A stretch of DNA of 64,000 bases, from the NCBI RefSeq assembly GCF_000348985.1, contig NC_035923.1, forward strand, positions 1,302,001 through 1,366,000. Direction: 5' to 3'. The notes beneath the pieces are model-generated. The model had not been told where the DNA came from and did not search any database. It was given only the letters and a program-made list of their open reading frames with translations. This DNA comes from Huiozyma naganishii CBS 8797. Taxonomy: Eukaryota; Ascomycota; Saccharomycetes; Saccharomycetales; Saccharomycetaceae. A program made the position numbers and the translations under genes. Positions 27,424-36,911 of the stretch are shown piece after piece; position 1 is the first letter of the stretch, and each line of letters opens with the position of its first letter.

Positions 27424-28275
27424 TTATGCAGATGGTGCGGCGGGCCGCCTTGTGATCTTGTATATCTTGACGGCGTCCTCCGCTTGGAGACACTCCATGG
27501 AGAGACTGTGCTGGGCACACTGGGAATGCAGTTCGTGCACGGTCTCGCGGTTACGCTCTGTACACGCCAGTATGGCGCACTGGCACTTTGGTTGCTGCAG
27601 ACACTCGTCGAGACAGGTGCACAGCTCGGGGAACACGGTCGGGTCGTACGTTATGTCCGCTCCCACAACGACGTCGATGTCCCCCGGGACACGGTCCTCG
27701 GAGGCCCACACGAGCCGCTGGCATTGAACGTCCCGCTCGACCTTGTTCAGGGACAGATTTGGGGTCGTCACCTCGGAGAGGATCCCCGTGTCACCATCAG
27801 TGACGTACAATTTCTTGTACTCGTCGAGTACGCCAACGGTAATGCTGCTGAGACCCGTACCGCAACCAAGCTCCAGCACGGTCTTCCCGCGCGTGAGCTC
27901 CCGGTGCTCCACCAGCAGTTTCGACAGCGATGTCGCAGCACGCCATGTGCGGAACCCGGTGGTGTTCACAGCGCTGATCAGTCGCGGCATCTCACGGATA
28001 GAGACCCGTACAGTGTCGCCCAGACGGTACACTAGCACATTGGGCTCATCGGGCCGCAACGGCCTGCTAGAGAGCAGATCTACGTACATCTCGTACACCC
28101 AGTCCTCGTCACACTGATCAACGAGTCTCGCGGACAAGAATTGCCGCACGTAGTACGCATTTACTTCGCTGACCTCTTGCAAAACGGCTCGTAGCTCCTC
28201 CAGATCACCCAGCGGATCCTCCAGAAGGTCTTTCACGTTCAGTTGCTGGTACAGCTTGTCACACAGAGATAGCAT
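27424..28275 (-). CDS. EFM3: Protein-lysine methyltransferase Efm3 (eEF2 methylation)
   Basis: 283 residues from ATG 28275; the longer frame upstream starts only at a non-ATG codon. A seven-beta-strand SAM-dependent methyltransferase fold is shown by LELGCGTGLSS (motif I), YVTDGDTGIL (post I) and VVGADITYDPTVFPEL (motif II/substrate side), the latter very close to yeast Efm3. In S. cerevisiae (YJR129C, 339 residues) the enzyme trimethylates a lysine of elongation factor 2. It is shorter at the N-terminus than its counterpart. Order RSF2-EFM3-MNS1 matches YJR127C-YJR131W, except that STR2 (YJR130C) is absent. Codons are GC-rich. Confidence 0.88.
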   Translation of the reverse strand: MLSLCDKLYQQLNVKDLLEDPLGDLEELRAVLQEVSEVNAYYVRQFLSARLVDQCDEDWVYEMYVDLLSSRPLRPDEPNVLVYRLGDTVRVSIREMPRLISAVNTTGFRTWRAATSLSKLLVEHRELTRGKTVLELGCGTGLSSITVGVLDEYKKLYVTDGDTGILSEVTTPNLSLNKVERDVQCQRLVWASEDRVPGDIDVVVGADITYDPTVFPELCTCLDECLQQPKCQCAILACTERNRETVHELHSQCAQHSLSMECLQAEDAVKIYKITRRPAAPSA

Positions 28276-28510
28276 GACGGTCTTTCCCTCTCTCGTGAAA
28301 ACTACTGGAGGGAGGGACAGATCGAGGCACGAACCGTACCCACAGGTAAAACAAGAAGTGTGAAGCAACACTTGTCAACTGATGAAATTCGAACTTCTAC
28401 TTTATATATTTTCATATTTCTCTCTCTCTCTCTTAATTCAAGGTTACCAAGACCTTTGGAGAGTCAAGAGACTAAAGAACACCGTATACCACCCCCCTCT
28501 GCTTCTAGCC

Positions 28511-30172
28511 ATGACACGGCACTGGCTATCTTTGTTTATTGGTGTTGTTGCATTCTCGTCCTTTTATTATGTTAAGCATCTTACAGGGAAGGAGGTCTCA
28601 ATTGACCCGCTAGAAAGGTCATCCCAGATCGAAACCATGGTATTGCAGTCGTGGTCCGACTACGTGAGAAACGGGTGGGGGAAGGATATATACCACCCAA
28701 TTTCTCACCAAGGTAATGACAATATGGCAGCGTCGAAAGAACCGCTAGGCTGGATTATTGTTGACACAATCGATACTTTGCTGCTGCTTCTGAACAACAC
28801 GCAGTCGGAACACAGAAGAGATCAATTGATCCAGAACGTCCAATTGTGCACGGAATGGTGCCAAAAGGTGCTCTCCTATGATATCGACTCCCCAGTTAAC
28901 ATATTCGAAACTACAATTCGTATGCTTGGAGGGTTGCTATCAGCGTACCACCTGACGCAAACAACGGCAAACAGCACCATCGATGGACAAGTGTTTTTGA
29001 CCCAGGCAGTTGATTTGGCCGAGAGGATCAAACCGGCTTTTTACGAATCACCAAGCGGCATCCCATATTCAAGTATTAACCTGCACTCGGGCGAAGCGAT
29101 CAGGAACCACGTCGATAACGGCGCATCCTCCACCGCGGAATTTACAACTTTGCAACTAGAGTTCAAATACCTAGCGTACATCACTGGTGTAACCGAGTAC
29201 TGGTCACTAGCAGAACAAGTATACAAACCGTTGTACGCGGAGAATGATCTACTGAACCGCTACGACGGACTGTGCCCAATCTATACCATCCCAGATACAG
29301 CGAAATTCCACGGCAACAATATCAGATTTGGTTCCCGTGGCGATTCATTTTACGAATACCTGCTGAAACAGTACTTGCAAAGCGGCGAGCCGATATATTA
29401 CGAACTGTACAGAGAGTCTATTGAAGGTATGAAAAGACACTTAGTCCGTCACTCTTCACCTAGCGGGTTCCTGTACATTGCGGAAAAACCATGGGGGTTA
29501 CATAATCCAGCGTCTGCTAAAATGGATCATTTGGTATGTTTCATGGGTGGCCTTCTTGCCATGGGTGCAACCGAGGGTTACAAAATCGAAGAAGCCAGAC
29601 GTCAACCGTGGTGGGATTCAATTAGAGAGGAAGATTGGCACTTGGCTACAGACTTAACTCACACTTGTTACCAAATGTATCACCAAACACCATCAGGCCT
29701 GGCGCCTGAAATCGTCGTTTTCAACGATAAAGGTGCCAGGGAGGTCAAGGAGAATGGATGGTGGAAATCCCCAACTGGTGATTTCTACATCAAACCATTG
29801 GACGCGCATAATCTACAGAGACCTGAGACCGTCGAGTCGATTATGTTTTTGTACCATTTAACAGGTGACAAGAAGTACAGGGAATGGGGGGCCGAAATAT
29901 TGGAAAGTTTTGAAAAGAATACATGCATACATTGCGACGACGCAAGTAAAAAGGCGTATAGCTCTTTGGACAATGTTATTAATGAGCCCTTTAAACGCAA
30001 GGACAATGTGGAAAGTTTCTGGTTGGCCGAAACATTAAAGTACTTGTACTTGCTATTTCAAGAAGACGTGGACCTGAAGTCAACTATTTTTAACACAGAG
30101 GCTCACCCGTTCCCCAAGATGGATAGGGAAAGACTATTGGATTTAAATTTGAGCACCGGTTGGTCAATTTAA
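28511..30172 (+). CDS. MNS1: ER alpha-1,2-mannosidase I
   Basis: 553 residues from ATG 28511 (549 in S. cerevisiae). The frame is open to an earlier ATG at 28382, but the family start is a short cytosolic stub and one membrane anchor (WLSLFIGVVAFSSFYYV), which the later ATG gives. Glycosyl hydrolase 47 motifs: LGWIIVDTIDTLLLL, NVFETTIRMLGGLLSAYHL, FGSRGDSFYEYLLKQYL, MDHLVCFMGGLLA, LAPEIVVFND, LQRPETVESIMFLYHLTGDKKYREWG, FWLAETLKYLYLLF and NTEAHPFP. The enzyme trims one mannose from Man9 N-glycans and times glycoprotein quality control. The stop is only 44 bp from the convergent EGD2-like gene. Confidence 0.96.
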   Translation: MTRHWLSLFIGVVAFSSFYYVKHLTGKEVSIDPLERSSQIETMVLQSWSDYVRNGWGKDIYHPISHQGNDNMAASKEPLGWIIVDTIDTLLLLLNNTQSEHRRDQLIQNVQLCTEWCQKVLSYDIDSPVNIFETTIRMLGGLLSAYHLTQTTANSTIDGQVFLTQAVDLAERIKPAFYESPSGIPYSSINLHSGEAIRNHVDNGASSTAEFTTLQLEFKYLAYITGVTEYWSLAEQVYKPLYAENDLLNRYDGLCPIYTIPDTAKFHGNNIRFGSRGDSFYEYLLKQYLQSGEPIYYELYRESIEGMKRHLVRHSSPSGFLYIAEKPWGLHNPASAKMDHLVCFMGGLLAMGATEGYKIEEARRQPWWDSIREEDWHLATDLTHTCYQMYHQTPSGLAPEIVVFNDKGAREVKENGWWKSPTGDFYIKPLDAHNLQRPETVESIMFLYHLTGDKKYREWGAEILESFEKNTCIHCDDASKKAYSSLDNVINEPFKRKDNVESFWLAETLKYLYLLFQEDVDLKSTIFNTEAHPFPKMDRERLLDLNLSTGWSI

Positions 30173-30215
30173 TTTCTTACATATAAAAGAAGTATCCTTA
30201 TTTACAAAACTTCGA

Positions 30216-30632
30216 TTAGCGATTCCTGGAATGCAACGCAAATATTGTCATAACTACATCGCCACCGTGTTCATCTAAGGCTTTGATAACTTCGTCTTCT
30301 GGAAAACCTGTCTCCTCTACTATCATTTCAATGTCTTCTTCTGAGTTTTCTAAGTAGGTGTCGGTAGACGTCTGACGTGCTTGTTCTTGGGCAAGAGCTA
30401 GTTTTTGGCTGAAGTTGTCGACAACCACCTCACCAAAAACCACATAGGAAGTTCGGTTTTTACAGTAGACTTCAGGGTTCTCGATTATCAAAACTTTGTT
30501 GTCTGCTCTTTTCATCGTCACTCTGGTTATCCCACTCACCGCCTTATAATTACCTGACTTCAAGATAATATCTTTTGCCAAATTCTCATTCTCCTGCACA
30601 AAGTGCACCTCATCAATCGTCTCGTCGCCCAT
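30216..30632 (-). CDS. Divergent alpha-NAC (Egd2-like) protein
   Basis: 138 residues versus 174 for S. cerevisiae Egd2. A NAC domain is recognisable (about 20-82: SGITRVTMKRADNKVLIIENPEVY and YVVFGEVVVDNFSQKLALAQ) and a C-terminal UBA domain (about 98-136: IEMIVEETGFPEDEVIKALDEHGGDVVMTIFAL). The acidic linker of Egd2 is much shortened. Egd2 with Egd1 forms the nascent-polypeptide-associated complex at the ribosome exit. In S. cerevisiae EGD2 is at YHR193C; nothing lies between MNS1 and NMD5. This is either the relocated single EGD2 or a diverged duplicate; the low identity suggests the latter. Confidence 0.8.
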   Translation of the reverse strand: MGDETIDEVHFVQENENLAKDIILKSGNYKAVSGITRVTMKRADNKVLIIENPEVYCKNRTSYVVFGEVVVDNFSQKLALAQEQARQTSTDTYLENSEEDIEMIVEETGFPEDEVIKALDEHGGDVVMTIFALHSRNR

Positions 30633-30804
30633 TTAACTCATAGTAAAGCGAGAGTCACGGCCGCTTTGTTGCTGTAAGCGAGTCTCTACCTCATCTCAAT
30701 TTTGGGAAAATTTTTTTTCTACTTCAATGAAGCATCTTTATCGATGAAGGCTCACATCACCAGTCTAACCATCAAAGGAAGTGCAGGAGGGTAGCAAGGC
30801 AAAA

Positions 30805-33800
30805 ATGGATGTCTCTATGCTTTTGGAATGTTTTAGTGGGACATTGGAGTTTGACGCCAATGTCAGAAACGCCGCTGAGTCGCAGTTAAAACAGGCAAGT
30901 AAATCTCCAGGATTTCTTGGAGCCTGCTTAAGTATTATCTCATCGAACGAAGTTTCTGAGAATATAAAACTCGCAGCGTCTCTCTACTTTAAAAATGAGA
31001 TAAGGAACGGATGGACATCTCCAATTGCTGACTTGTCGTCAAGACAGTCAGAAAAAGCACATGAAATTGATATCGATGAGCGGCCCATTGTCAAGGACAT
31101 GCTTATAGAAACCATGGTCCATGTCTCAAAAAAGAGCCCACATTGTATCAAGGTGCTGAAATCTGCTCTTGAGACCATTATCAGCAGTGATTATAGTAAA
31201 GGCCTGTGGAACGAATTGCTGCCCAAATCTGTGCAATTGATCTCCACGGGAGATCTCGACGTCGCACATGTCGGGTTAATTTGTCTTTCTGAACTGTTTA
31301 GAACTTACAGGTGGAAGGAGAATGACGGAAGACAAGAGCTGGAAAAATTAATTATAGACTATTTTCCAAGTCTGCTAGTGTACGCCAATGATGTCCTTTG
31401 CAAGGATGGTGAAAATGTTAACGAACCAAAGGCTGGAGAGGCATTGAAACTAATTTTGAAAATTTACAAGTTTGTTACTTACAACGACTTGCCGTTTGTT
31501 TTGCAGAGGGATGAATACTTAATACCGTGGGCCAACTTGTTTGTAAAAATAATCCAATTGCCGTTGACGGAACAGATTTTGTCTAAAGATGTTGATGTGA
31601 GAAGAACATACTCCTGGGTTAAGTGCAAGAAATGGGCGTATGCCAATCTTTACAGACTTTTTCAAAGGTATGCTTCTACCTCTTTATCGAGAAAGTTTGA
31701 ATATGGCGGTTTCAAAAAAGTATATGTGGAACACTTTCTACCTAATTTCCTGCAATTGATATTCAATCAGATTGAGCAGTGGGGGGCAAGGTTGCTATGG
31801 TTAAGCGATGAATCCCTGTATTATATCCAAAGTTTTTTGGAACAATGTATATCGCAAAAACCAACTTGGCCGCTAGTGAAACCCCATTACGAAACTATTC
31901 TGGAACATGTCGTTTTTCCTCTTCTGCGCTTAAACGAGGATACATTGAATACGTTTGTTAACGATCCTCAGGAGTATATCCACAGGAATTTAGAGCTTTG
32001 GGACAACGATTACTCTCCAGACCTGGCAGCGGTTTCTTTATTAATCACTGCTGTAAACAAACGGGGTAAAACTACCTTAGCACCAACGTTGAAGCTTATT
32101 GTAGGGATATTGCAAAAAAACCAAAGTAACGATATTCAATTGAACAATGCTTGTAACATCGAATCTGCTTTGAAAATGCTATCTTGCATTATTGATAAAT
32201 TAACTGACAAGAACTCTCCATTTGCATCTGATTTAGAAGGTACATTGGTATCTTTTGTGCTACCCTTTTTTGACACACCATATGGGTTTTTGAAGTGCAG
32301 AATCTGTGATATTATTTCCAAGTTAGGCGATATCGACTTCAAATCTCCCACACTCCTTCCGCAGATTTACGAAGGAATTTTACAGTGCTTAAACGATTCG
32401 AGCGATACCTACCTGCCAATAAATTTATCTGCCGCGCTTGCATTGCAAACATTCATTCAGGACCCATCATTCAAAGAAGCCTTGAAGCCTTCAGTGGTTC
32501 CCATTATGCAGAAACTACTGAGTATGTCGAACGAATTCGAATCGGATTCGATATCAGGTGTTATGCAAGACTTTGTGGAGGAATTTTCCGAAGAACTACA
32601 ACCTTTTGGTACCGAGTTAGTGAATAGTCTGGTCCAACAGTTCATGAAGCTAGCAGTTGATCTAAACGAAGCTTCCAACTTCGATCCAAATACTCTTTCG
32701 AGCTCCGAAGCTGTCCCGGATGAAACAGAGAAACATATGGCAGCATTAGGAGTATTATCTACAATAATCTCAATCTTGTTGTCCTTTGAAAACTCCTTAG
32801 AGATTGTTAAGAACTTGGAACAGTCTTTTTATCCAGCCGCTGAGTTTATCTTAAAAACCGAAATGGAAGACTTCTATCGGGAATTGAGCGAGTTTTTCGA
32901 GAACTCGACATTCTTATTGAGATTCATATCCCCTATTACTTGGAAAATTTTGGAATTGGTTGGCGATTGTAATAAAAGGAGCGGTATGATCGGATTTTAC
33001 CTGGATGATTTTTTGCCAATGCTAAACAATATTCTAGTTTACGGTGCTGCAGAACTGAGACAAAGTGACCTTCATTCGCAAATCTTATTTGAAATTTACC
33101 AAGCTTCTGAAATCAATTCGGAGAGCAGTCTAGATGAGCTAAACACTAAGTTTGATTTGTCACAGAAAATGATGATTGCACTGGGTACGCCCCTTTCAGG
33201 CGAAGTCCAAACTCAATTTTTAACGGATTGCTTAGGGGTGATTGAAGCAGAAAGAGGAACATTAAAAAAGAGCATTGTCTTTGGTGTGACGTCCTTTAAT
33301 GTAGTTATTGCAGGTTTTATTATCAACCCAGCTCTAGCACTTGGTACATTGAACAAATTTATTTTACTCGAAATGTTTTTTGAAACATGGCTCACATCCT
33401 ACGCTCCAAACTACACAAGAACTTATGACATCAAACTTTCTATCATGGCCATTCTAAGTCTTTTCACCAACCTTCCTCTAGTTGCACTGAATAACGCAGG
33501 CCTCTCTGGCATCATTTCAAAGTTAGGTGATGGTTTGGCAAACCTACTAGTTAAGTTCCCAATGGCAGAGCGGGACTTGATGCTGAAACGTGTGCAATTT
33601 ACCCAGACGGAAGCTTACAATGAAACCACGATATGGGACGACGAGGATGGAGAGGACGAGGAAGCCGAAGGTGAGTTGGACTTCGAAGGTGATCAGGACG
33701 ATATTGCCAAATACCTAAGCTCGAACAACGACGGTGCTATCGAGTTTGTCAACAACTTTAGTTTCGAAGGCGGTGAATCTTTTGACGATTTGGAGGAAGA

Positions 33801-33963
33801 TCCGTTAACCAAATCTGTCATCGACGATGTTAACGTATATTCTGAAGTAAAAAACAGTATCCTGCAGCTACAGCAATCAGACGCGGAAAAATATCAGCTA
33901 GCATTTGGAGGCCTGAACAAAGACCAGCAGCAGTTGCTTCTGCAAACTGTCCAACGCCAGTAA
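30805..33963 (+). CDS. NMD5: Importin-beta family karyopherin Nmd5
   Basis: 1052 residues from ATG 30805 (1048 in S. cerevisiae). An importin-beta N-terminal domain comes first (AESQLKQASKSPGFLGACLSII, ASLYFKNEIRNGW), followed by HEAT repeats and an acidic patch near 950-985 (WDDEDGEDEEAEGELDFEGD), the Nmd5/Sxm1/importin-8 plan. Nmd5 imports TFIIS, Hog1 and Crz1 into the nucleus. ATG 30805 is the first in-frame ATG. Gene order MNS1-NMD5-XPT1 follows YJR131W-YJR133W, with extra genes interleaved. Confidence 0.94.
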   Translation: MDVSMLLECFSGTLEFDANVRNAAESQLKQASKSPGFLGACLSIISSNEVSENIKLAASLYFKNEIRNGWTSPIADLSSRQSEKAHEIDIDERPIVKDMLIETMVHVSKKSPHCIKVLKSALETIISSDYSKGLWNELLPKSVQLISTGDLDVAHVGLICLSELFRTYRWKENDGRQELEKLIIDYFPSLLVYANDVLCKDGENVNEPKAGEALKLILKIYKFVTYNDLPFVLQRDEYLIPWANLFVKIIQLPLTEQILSKDVDVRRTYSWVKCKKWAYANLYRLFQRYASTSLSRKFEYGGFKKVYVEHFLPNFLQLIFNQIEQWGARLLWLSDESLYYIQSFLEQCISQKPTWPLVKPHYETILEHVVFPLLRLNEDTLNTFVNDPQEYIHRNLELWDNDYSPDLAAVSLLITAVNKRGKTTLAPTLKLIVGILQKNQSNDIQLNNACNIESALKMLSCIIDKLTDKNSPFASDLEGTLVSFVLPFFDTPYGFLKCRICDIISKLGDIDFKSPTLLPQIYEGILQCLNDSSDTYLPINLSAALALQTFIQDPSFKEALKPSVVPIMQKLLSMSNEFESDSISGVMQDFVEEFSEELQPFGTELVNSLVQQFMKLAVDLNEASNFDPNTLSSSEAVPDETEKHMAALGVLSTIISILLSFENSLEIVKNLEQSFYPAAEFILKTEMEDFYRELSEFFENSTFLLRFISPITWKILELVGDCNKRSGMIGFYLDDFLPMLNNILVYGAAELRQSDLHSQILFEIYQASEINSESSLDELNTKFDLSQKMMIALGTPLSGEVQTQFLTDCLGVIEAERGTLKKSIVFGVTSFNVVIAGFIINPALALGTLNKFILLEMFFETWLTSYAPNYTRTYDIKLSIMAILSLFTNLPLVALNNAGLSGIISKLGDGLANLLVKFPMAERDLMLKRVQFTQTEAYNETTIWDDEDGEDEEAEGELDFEGDQDDIAKYLSSNNDGAIEFVNNFSFEGGESFDDLEEDPLTKSVIDDVNVYSEVKNSILQLQQSDAEKYQLAFGGLNKDQQQLLLQTVQRQ

Positions 33964-34191
33964 AATAGAATAAACTGTTTACGTATTTGCGATAATGTTT
34001 CTTAATTTCGAGCTATCAGTCATAGGATAATTGTATAGAGTATAGATAAAAAAGAATTCAAAGCAATATAATCCCTAATCTATGCCAGCTTACAACCCAA
34101 CCAGTGGGCTCGTCTTAACTGGGTTGATAGCTATTCGGAACACACTCTTTAACAGGTCTATAACACGTGAACCCAAAAGTTGTAACTTATT

Positions 34192-34226
34192 AAAAAAATT
34201 TTCCAGTGACAAAAAAAATCGATGAG
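34192..34226 (+). promoter_or_regulatory. RRPE-like and PAC-like motifs at the UTP9 start
   Basis: AAAAAAATTTTCC (34192-34204) resembles RRPE, and TCGATGAG (34219-34226) differs from the PAC core at its first base and overlaps the UTP9 ATG. The pairing fits a ribosome-biogenesis gene, but the PAC copy is imperfect and in an unusual position. Confidence 0.4.
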
Positions 34227-35961
34227 GTATAGAAACTTAATAGAGAACGGTAGGTTTGAGAAGTCATCTACAGTCTCTCAGTGCCAGTCGATCGTTCATA
34301 CAATGCTTGGTGACTCCGATGTTGTGGCCAATTTTGCGCCCGGTGGACACCAATTTGCTTTCCAAGCGAATTCAAACCTTTTGCAGCAGAAGAATACGAT
34401 TGACATATATCCGTTGGACTCTGCTAGTAACTATGAGGTGAACAGTGCACAAGTGAACCATTTGGACTATGAAAATAACGGGTTTAAAGCATCAGATATT
34501 CTATTCTTGGGGTGGTGTACTGAAAATAGTTCTGGTAAAATTAAGAGAAAGCTAGACGGTGATAACAATAGCTTACCTGGAAGTGAAAATTTCTTCATTA
34601 ATGCTTTTGGTAATAACCAAGTGGTGGTCTACTCTTCTAATGGTAAAGACATTATTAACATCATCAACAGCAAAAAGAAGCTACTAGGATTAGCAACTTT
34701 AGGTGTAAATATTTGGACTTTAGATGTTGATAAATGCGTCAAGAAATACCAGTATAATAAATCTAAGCCAGTCAAGACATTCACTTTGATAGATGGTAAA
34801 AATGAAGATATAACAAATTTCCAAGTCTTTGCCAGTCCAACTGATGCACTTGTACTGATTATTTGCGAAAACACAGTCTATGTTATCGATCAATCTGGTA
34901 GAAGACCAAAGACTTTGGCAAAGTTTGACATTTTTGGTGCGTTATCGTGCCAGATAAATACCAAAGGTACCCGCATTGCTATATCAGACATTGAGAAGGT
35001 TTCTTTATTTGATCTGAAGACAAAAGAGCTAATAAAGGAGTGGCCAGTTCAGACCACCTCTTTGAAGATGATTGGTAGCCACGTATACACGCTCAATGTC
35101 GATTCAACAATATCTGTGCTTGATTCAGATGCTGGAGACGAACCGGTCTGTACCATTAGAGCAGATGAATCAGTTATTTTAGAGTGCGTGCAGATCCACG
35201 AAACCGATCTTTTGGTCGCGTGGTTGAATGTCAATGAACCAAACTTCAAATTGCTGTCCTTAGAAACGATACTAAGCTGCAAGGAGATTGTTATCAATGA
35301 GGGGCAGACAGATGCGAATAATGAGAACAATGGCACTGTGACCCGAAATGTCGTTGACGAGGAGGATATTGCAGAATTGGAACCCTCCACGGAGAAAGTA
35401 ACTAAGAAAGAGCAAAATGAAGTAGCAGTAAAGTTGTTAGCCGCATTGAACTCACCAGAACCAATTGAGTCAGAAATTGCAACGTTAATCAAAAGTAATA
35501 ACTGGACAGAACCCAGGATCACCTTGTTTCTATCAAATAAAATCTCCAAGGATGCAACGCTTACGCTACTTATCAAAATAATTGTTGACGAGCTGCAAAA
35601 TGGTATTTGGACTGAAGCGAATCAAATTCTAAACGTGTGGCTCAAATGGATCTGCACTATCAAGAATATCCCAAGTAGCTACAGAAACGATAAACAAGAA
35701 AAGAAAGACTTAAGAAGACTGAAATCTTCATTAAAAACCGCGAACGACTCTTTACCGACTTTACTCGGTATACAGGGGAGACTTGAAATGCTGATAAGAC
35801 AAGCAAAATTGAGAGAAGAATTACAGAAAGTGTCATTGGAAGACGAGAAAACGGAGGACCTAGTTGCGGAAGACGTCATAGACGAGGGGGAGGAAGGCAT
35901 CTCTTACGTGAATGGTGAAAGTGACGTTTTTGTCGACGCATCTGAACAAATAACTTCATAG
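34222..35961 (+). CDS. UTP9: Utp9, small-subunit processome (t-UTP) protein
   Basis: 579 residues (575 in S. cerevisiae). The N-terminal two thirds fit a diverged WD40 propeller (repeats ending in IWTLDVDKCVK, VYVIDQSGR, VSLFDLKTKELIKEW); the C-terminal helical region has basic and acidic stretches and the pattern IRQAKLREELQK. Utp9 belongs to the t-UTP/UTP-A complex that starts pre-18S rRNA processing in the nucleolus. In S. cerevisiae it is YHR196W, on a different chromosome from NMD5 and XPT1, so its place here shows a different resolution of the duplicated region. Confidence 0.85.
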   Translation: MRYRNLIENGRFEKSSTVSQCQSIVHTMLGDSDVVANFAPGGHQFAFQANSNLLQQKNTIDIYPLDSASNYEVNSAQVNHLDYENNGFKASDILFLGWCTENSSGKIKRKLDGDNNSLPGSENFFINAFGNNQVVVYSSNGKDIINIINSKKKLLGLATLGVNIWTLDVDKCVKKYQYNKSKPVKTFTLIDGKNEDITNFQVFASPTDALVLIICENTVYVIDQSGRRPKTLAKFDIFGALSCQINTKGTRIAISDIEKVSLFDLKTKELIKEWPVQTTSLKMIGSHVYTLNVDSTISVLDSDAGDEPVCTIRADESVILECVQIHETDLLVAWLNVNEPNFKLLSLETILSCKEIVINEGQTDANNENNGTVTRNVVDEEDIAELEPSTEKVTKKEQNEVAVKLLAALNSPEPIESEIATLIKSNNWTEPRITLFLSNKISKDATLTLLIKIIVDELQNGIWTEANQILNVWLKWICTIKNIPSSYRNDKQEKKDLRRLKSSLKTANDSLPTLLGIQGRLEMLIRQAKLREELQKVSLEDEKTEDLVAEDVIDEGEEGISYVNGESDVFVDASEQITS

Positions 35962-36175
35962 TATCTTGCACAATTAATTCGTCATTTACTCCCATGTATT
36001 ATATACGGACAGATTCCATACACCTCGGGTCAGCAGCAACTGTATTACCTCACTATTCAATTAAGTATCATACATAAGTTCAGAAAATTTTTCACTTTTT
36101 TTTTGAGAAAGAATTGAGATGAGTTTGTATAGCTTGTAGCTTAAAGTCATCCCAGATTTGGGCTCCACACCCGCA

Positions 36176-36805
36176 ATGCCTGACGATAACAAATACTATA
36201 TTTCATACAACAACATTCACAAACTATGCCAAAAAACGGCTAAGGAGATAATGGCCAGGAACGAAAGACCTGACATTATAATCGGTATATCTGGAGGTGG
36301 ACTAATTCCTGCCAGGATTATTAGATCTTTCTTGAAGAAGAAAGGTGAGAAAAATATACCGATCCAAGCGATCGGTTTGTCCTTGTATGAAAACTTGGGA
36401 CTAGACTCCCAAGTGGACACCATTGGGAAATCGGTTGTCAGAACACAATGGCTGGATTTCGGTGCCCTAGAGGAACATTTCGATTCTTTGATTGGAAAGA
36501 GGATCTTGATCATCGATGAAGTCGATGACACGAGGACCACACTGCATTATGCGGTATCTGAATTACAAAAGGAGGTTGAAGATCAACAGAGAAAGTTGAA
36601 CAGATTGAATGAGATTACGAACCTTTCCGTGTTCGTTCTTCATAACAAAGATAAGCCAAAGAAGGCCAACTTACCTGAGGAAATGATGAACTCGCACCAT
36701 TATATCGCTGCGGAGACTGTTCCAGACAAATGGCTGATCTACCCCTGGGATGCAGAAGATATTGAAGAGCACACGCAAATGGCTATTCAACAGGGTCATA
36801 ACTGA
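36176..36805 (+). CDS. XPT1: Xanthine phosphoribosyltransferase
   Basis: 209 residues from ATG 36176, the same length as S. cerevisiae Xpt1. The PRPP-binding motif LIIDEVDDTRTTL lies at about 111-123, and the substrate loop ISGGGLIPARIIRSFLKK at 38-55. The enzyme salvages xanthine to XMP. A perfect RRPE-type motif (TGAAAAATTTT on the minus strand, about 36084-36094) lies upstream. The next gene, SGM1, is convergent at about 106 bp, as in YJR133W-YJR134C. Confidence 0.95.
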   Translation: MPDDNKYYISYNNIHKLCQKTAKEIMARNERPDIIIGISGGGLIPARIIRSFLKKKGEKNIPIQAIGLSLYENLGLDSQVDTIGKSVVRTQWLDFGALEEHFDSLIGKRILIIDEVDDTRTTLHYAVSELQKEVEDQQRKLNRLNEITNLSVFVLHNKDKPKKANLPEEMMNSHHYIAAETVPDKWLIYPWDAEDIEEHTQMAIQQGHN

Positions 36806-36911
36806 ACAGGCATGATCTTTTTGTGGCAGACCAGTCTGTACTTTTTATACAATAGTTCTTATTATATGTGACAAAGCGAGATAAAATCACGAATGTGCCA
36901 TGCTAGAGAAA

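Noticed and set aside
28382..28510. N-terminal extension of MNS1 from ATG 28382
   Set aside because: It would place a second hydrophobic stretch before the known single anchor; the later ATG gives the family length.
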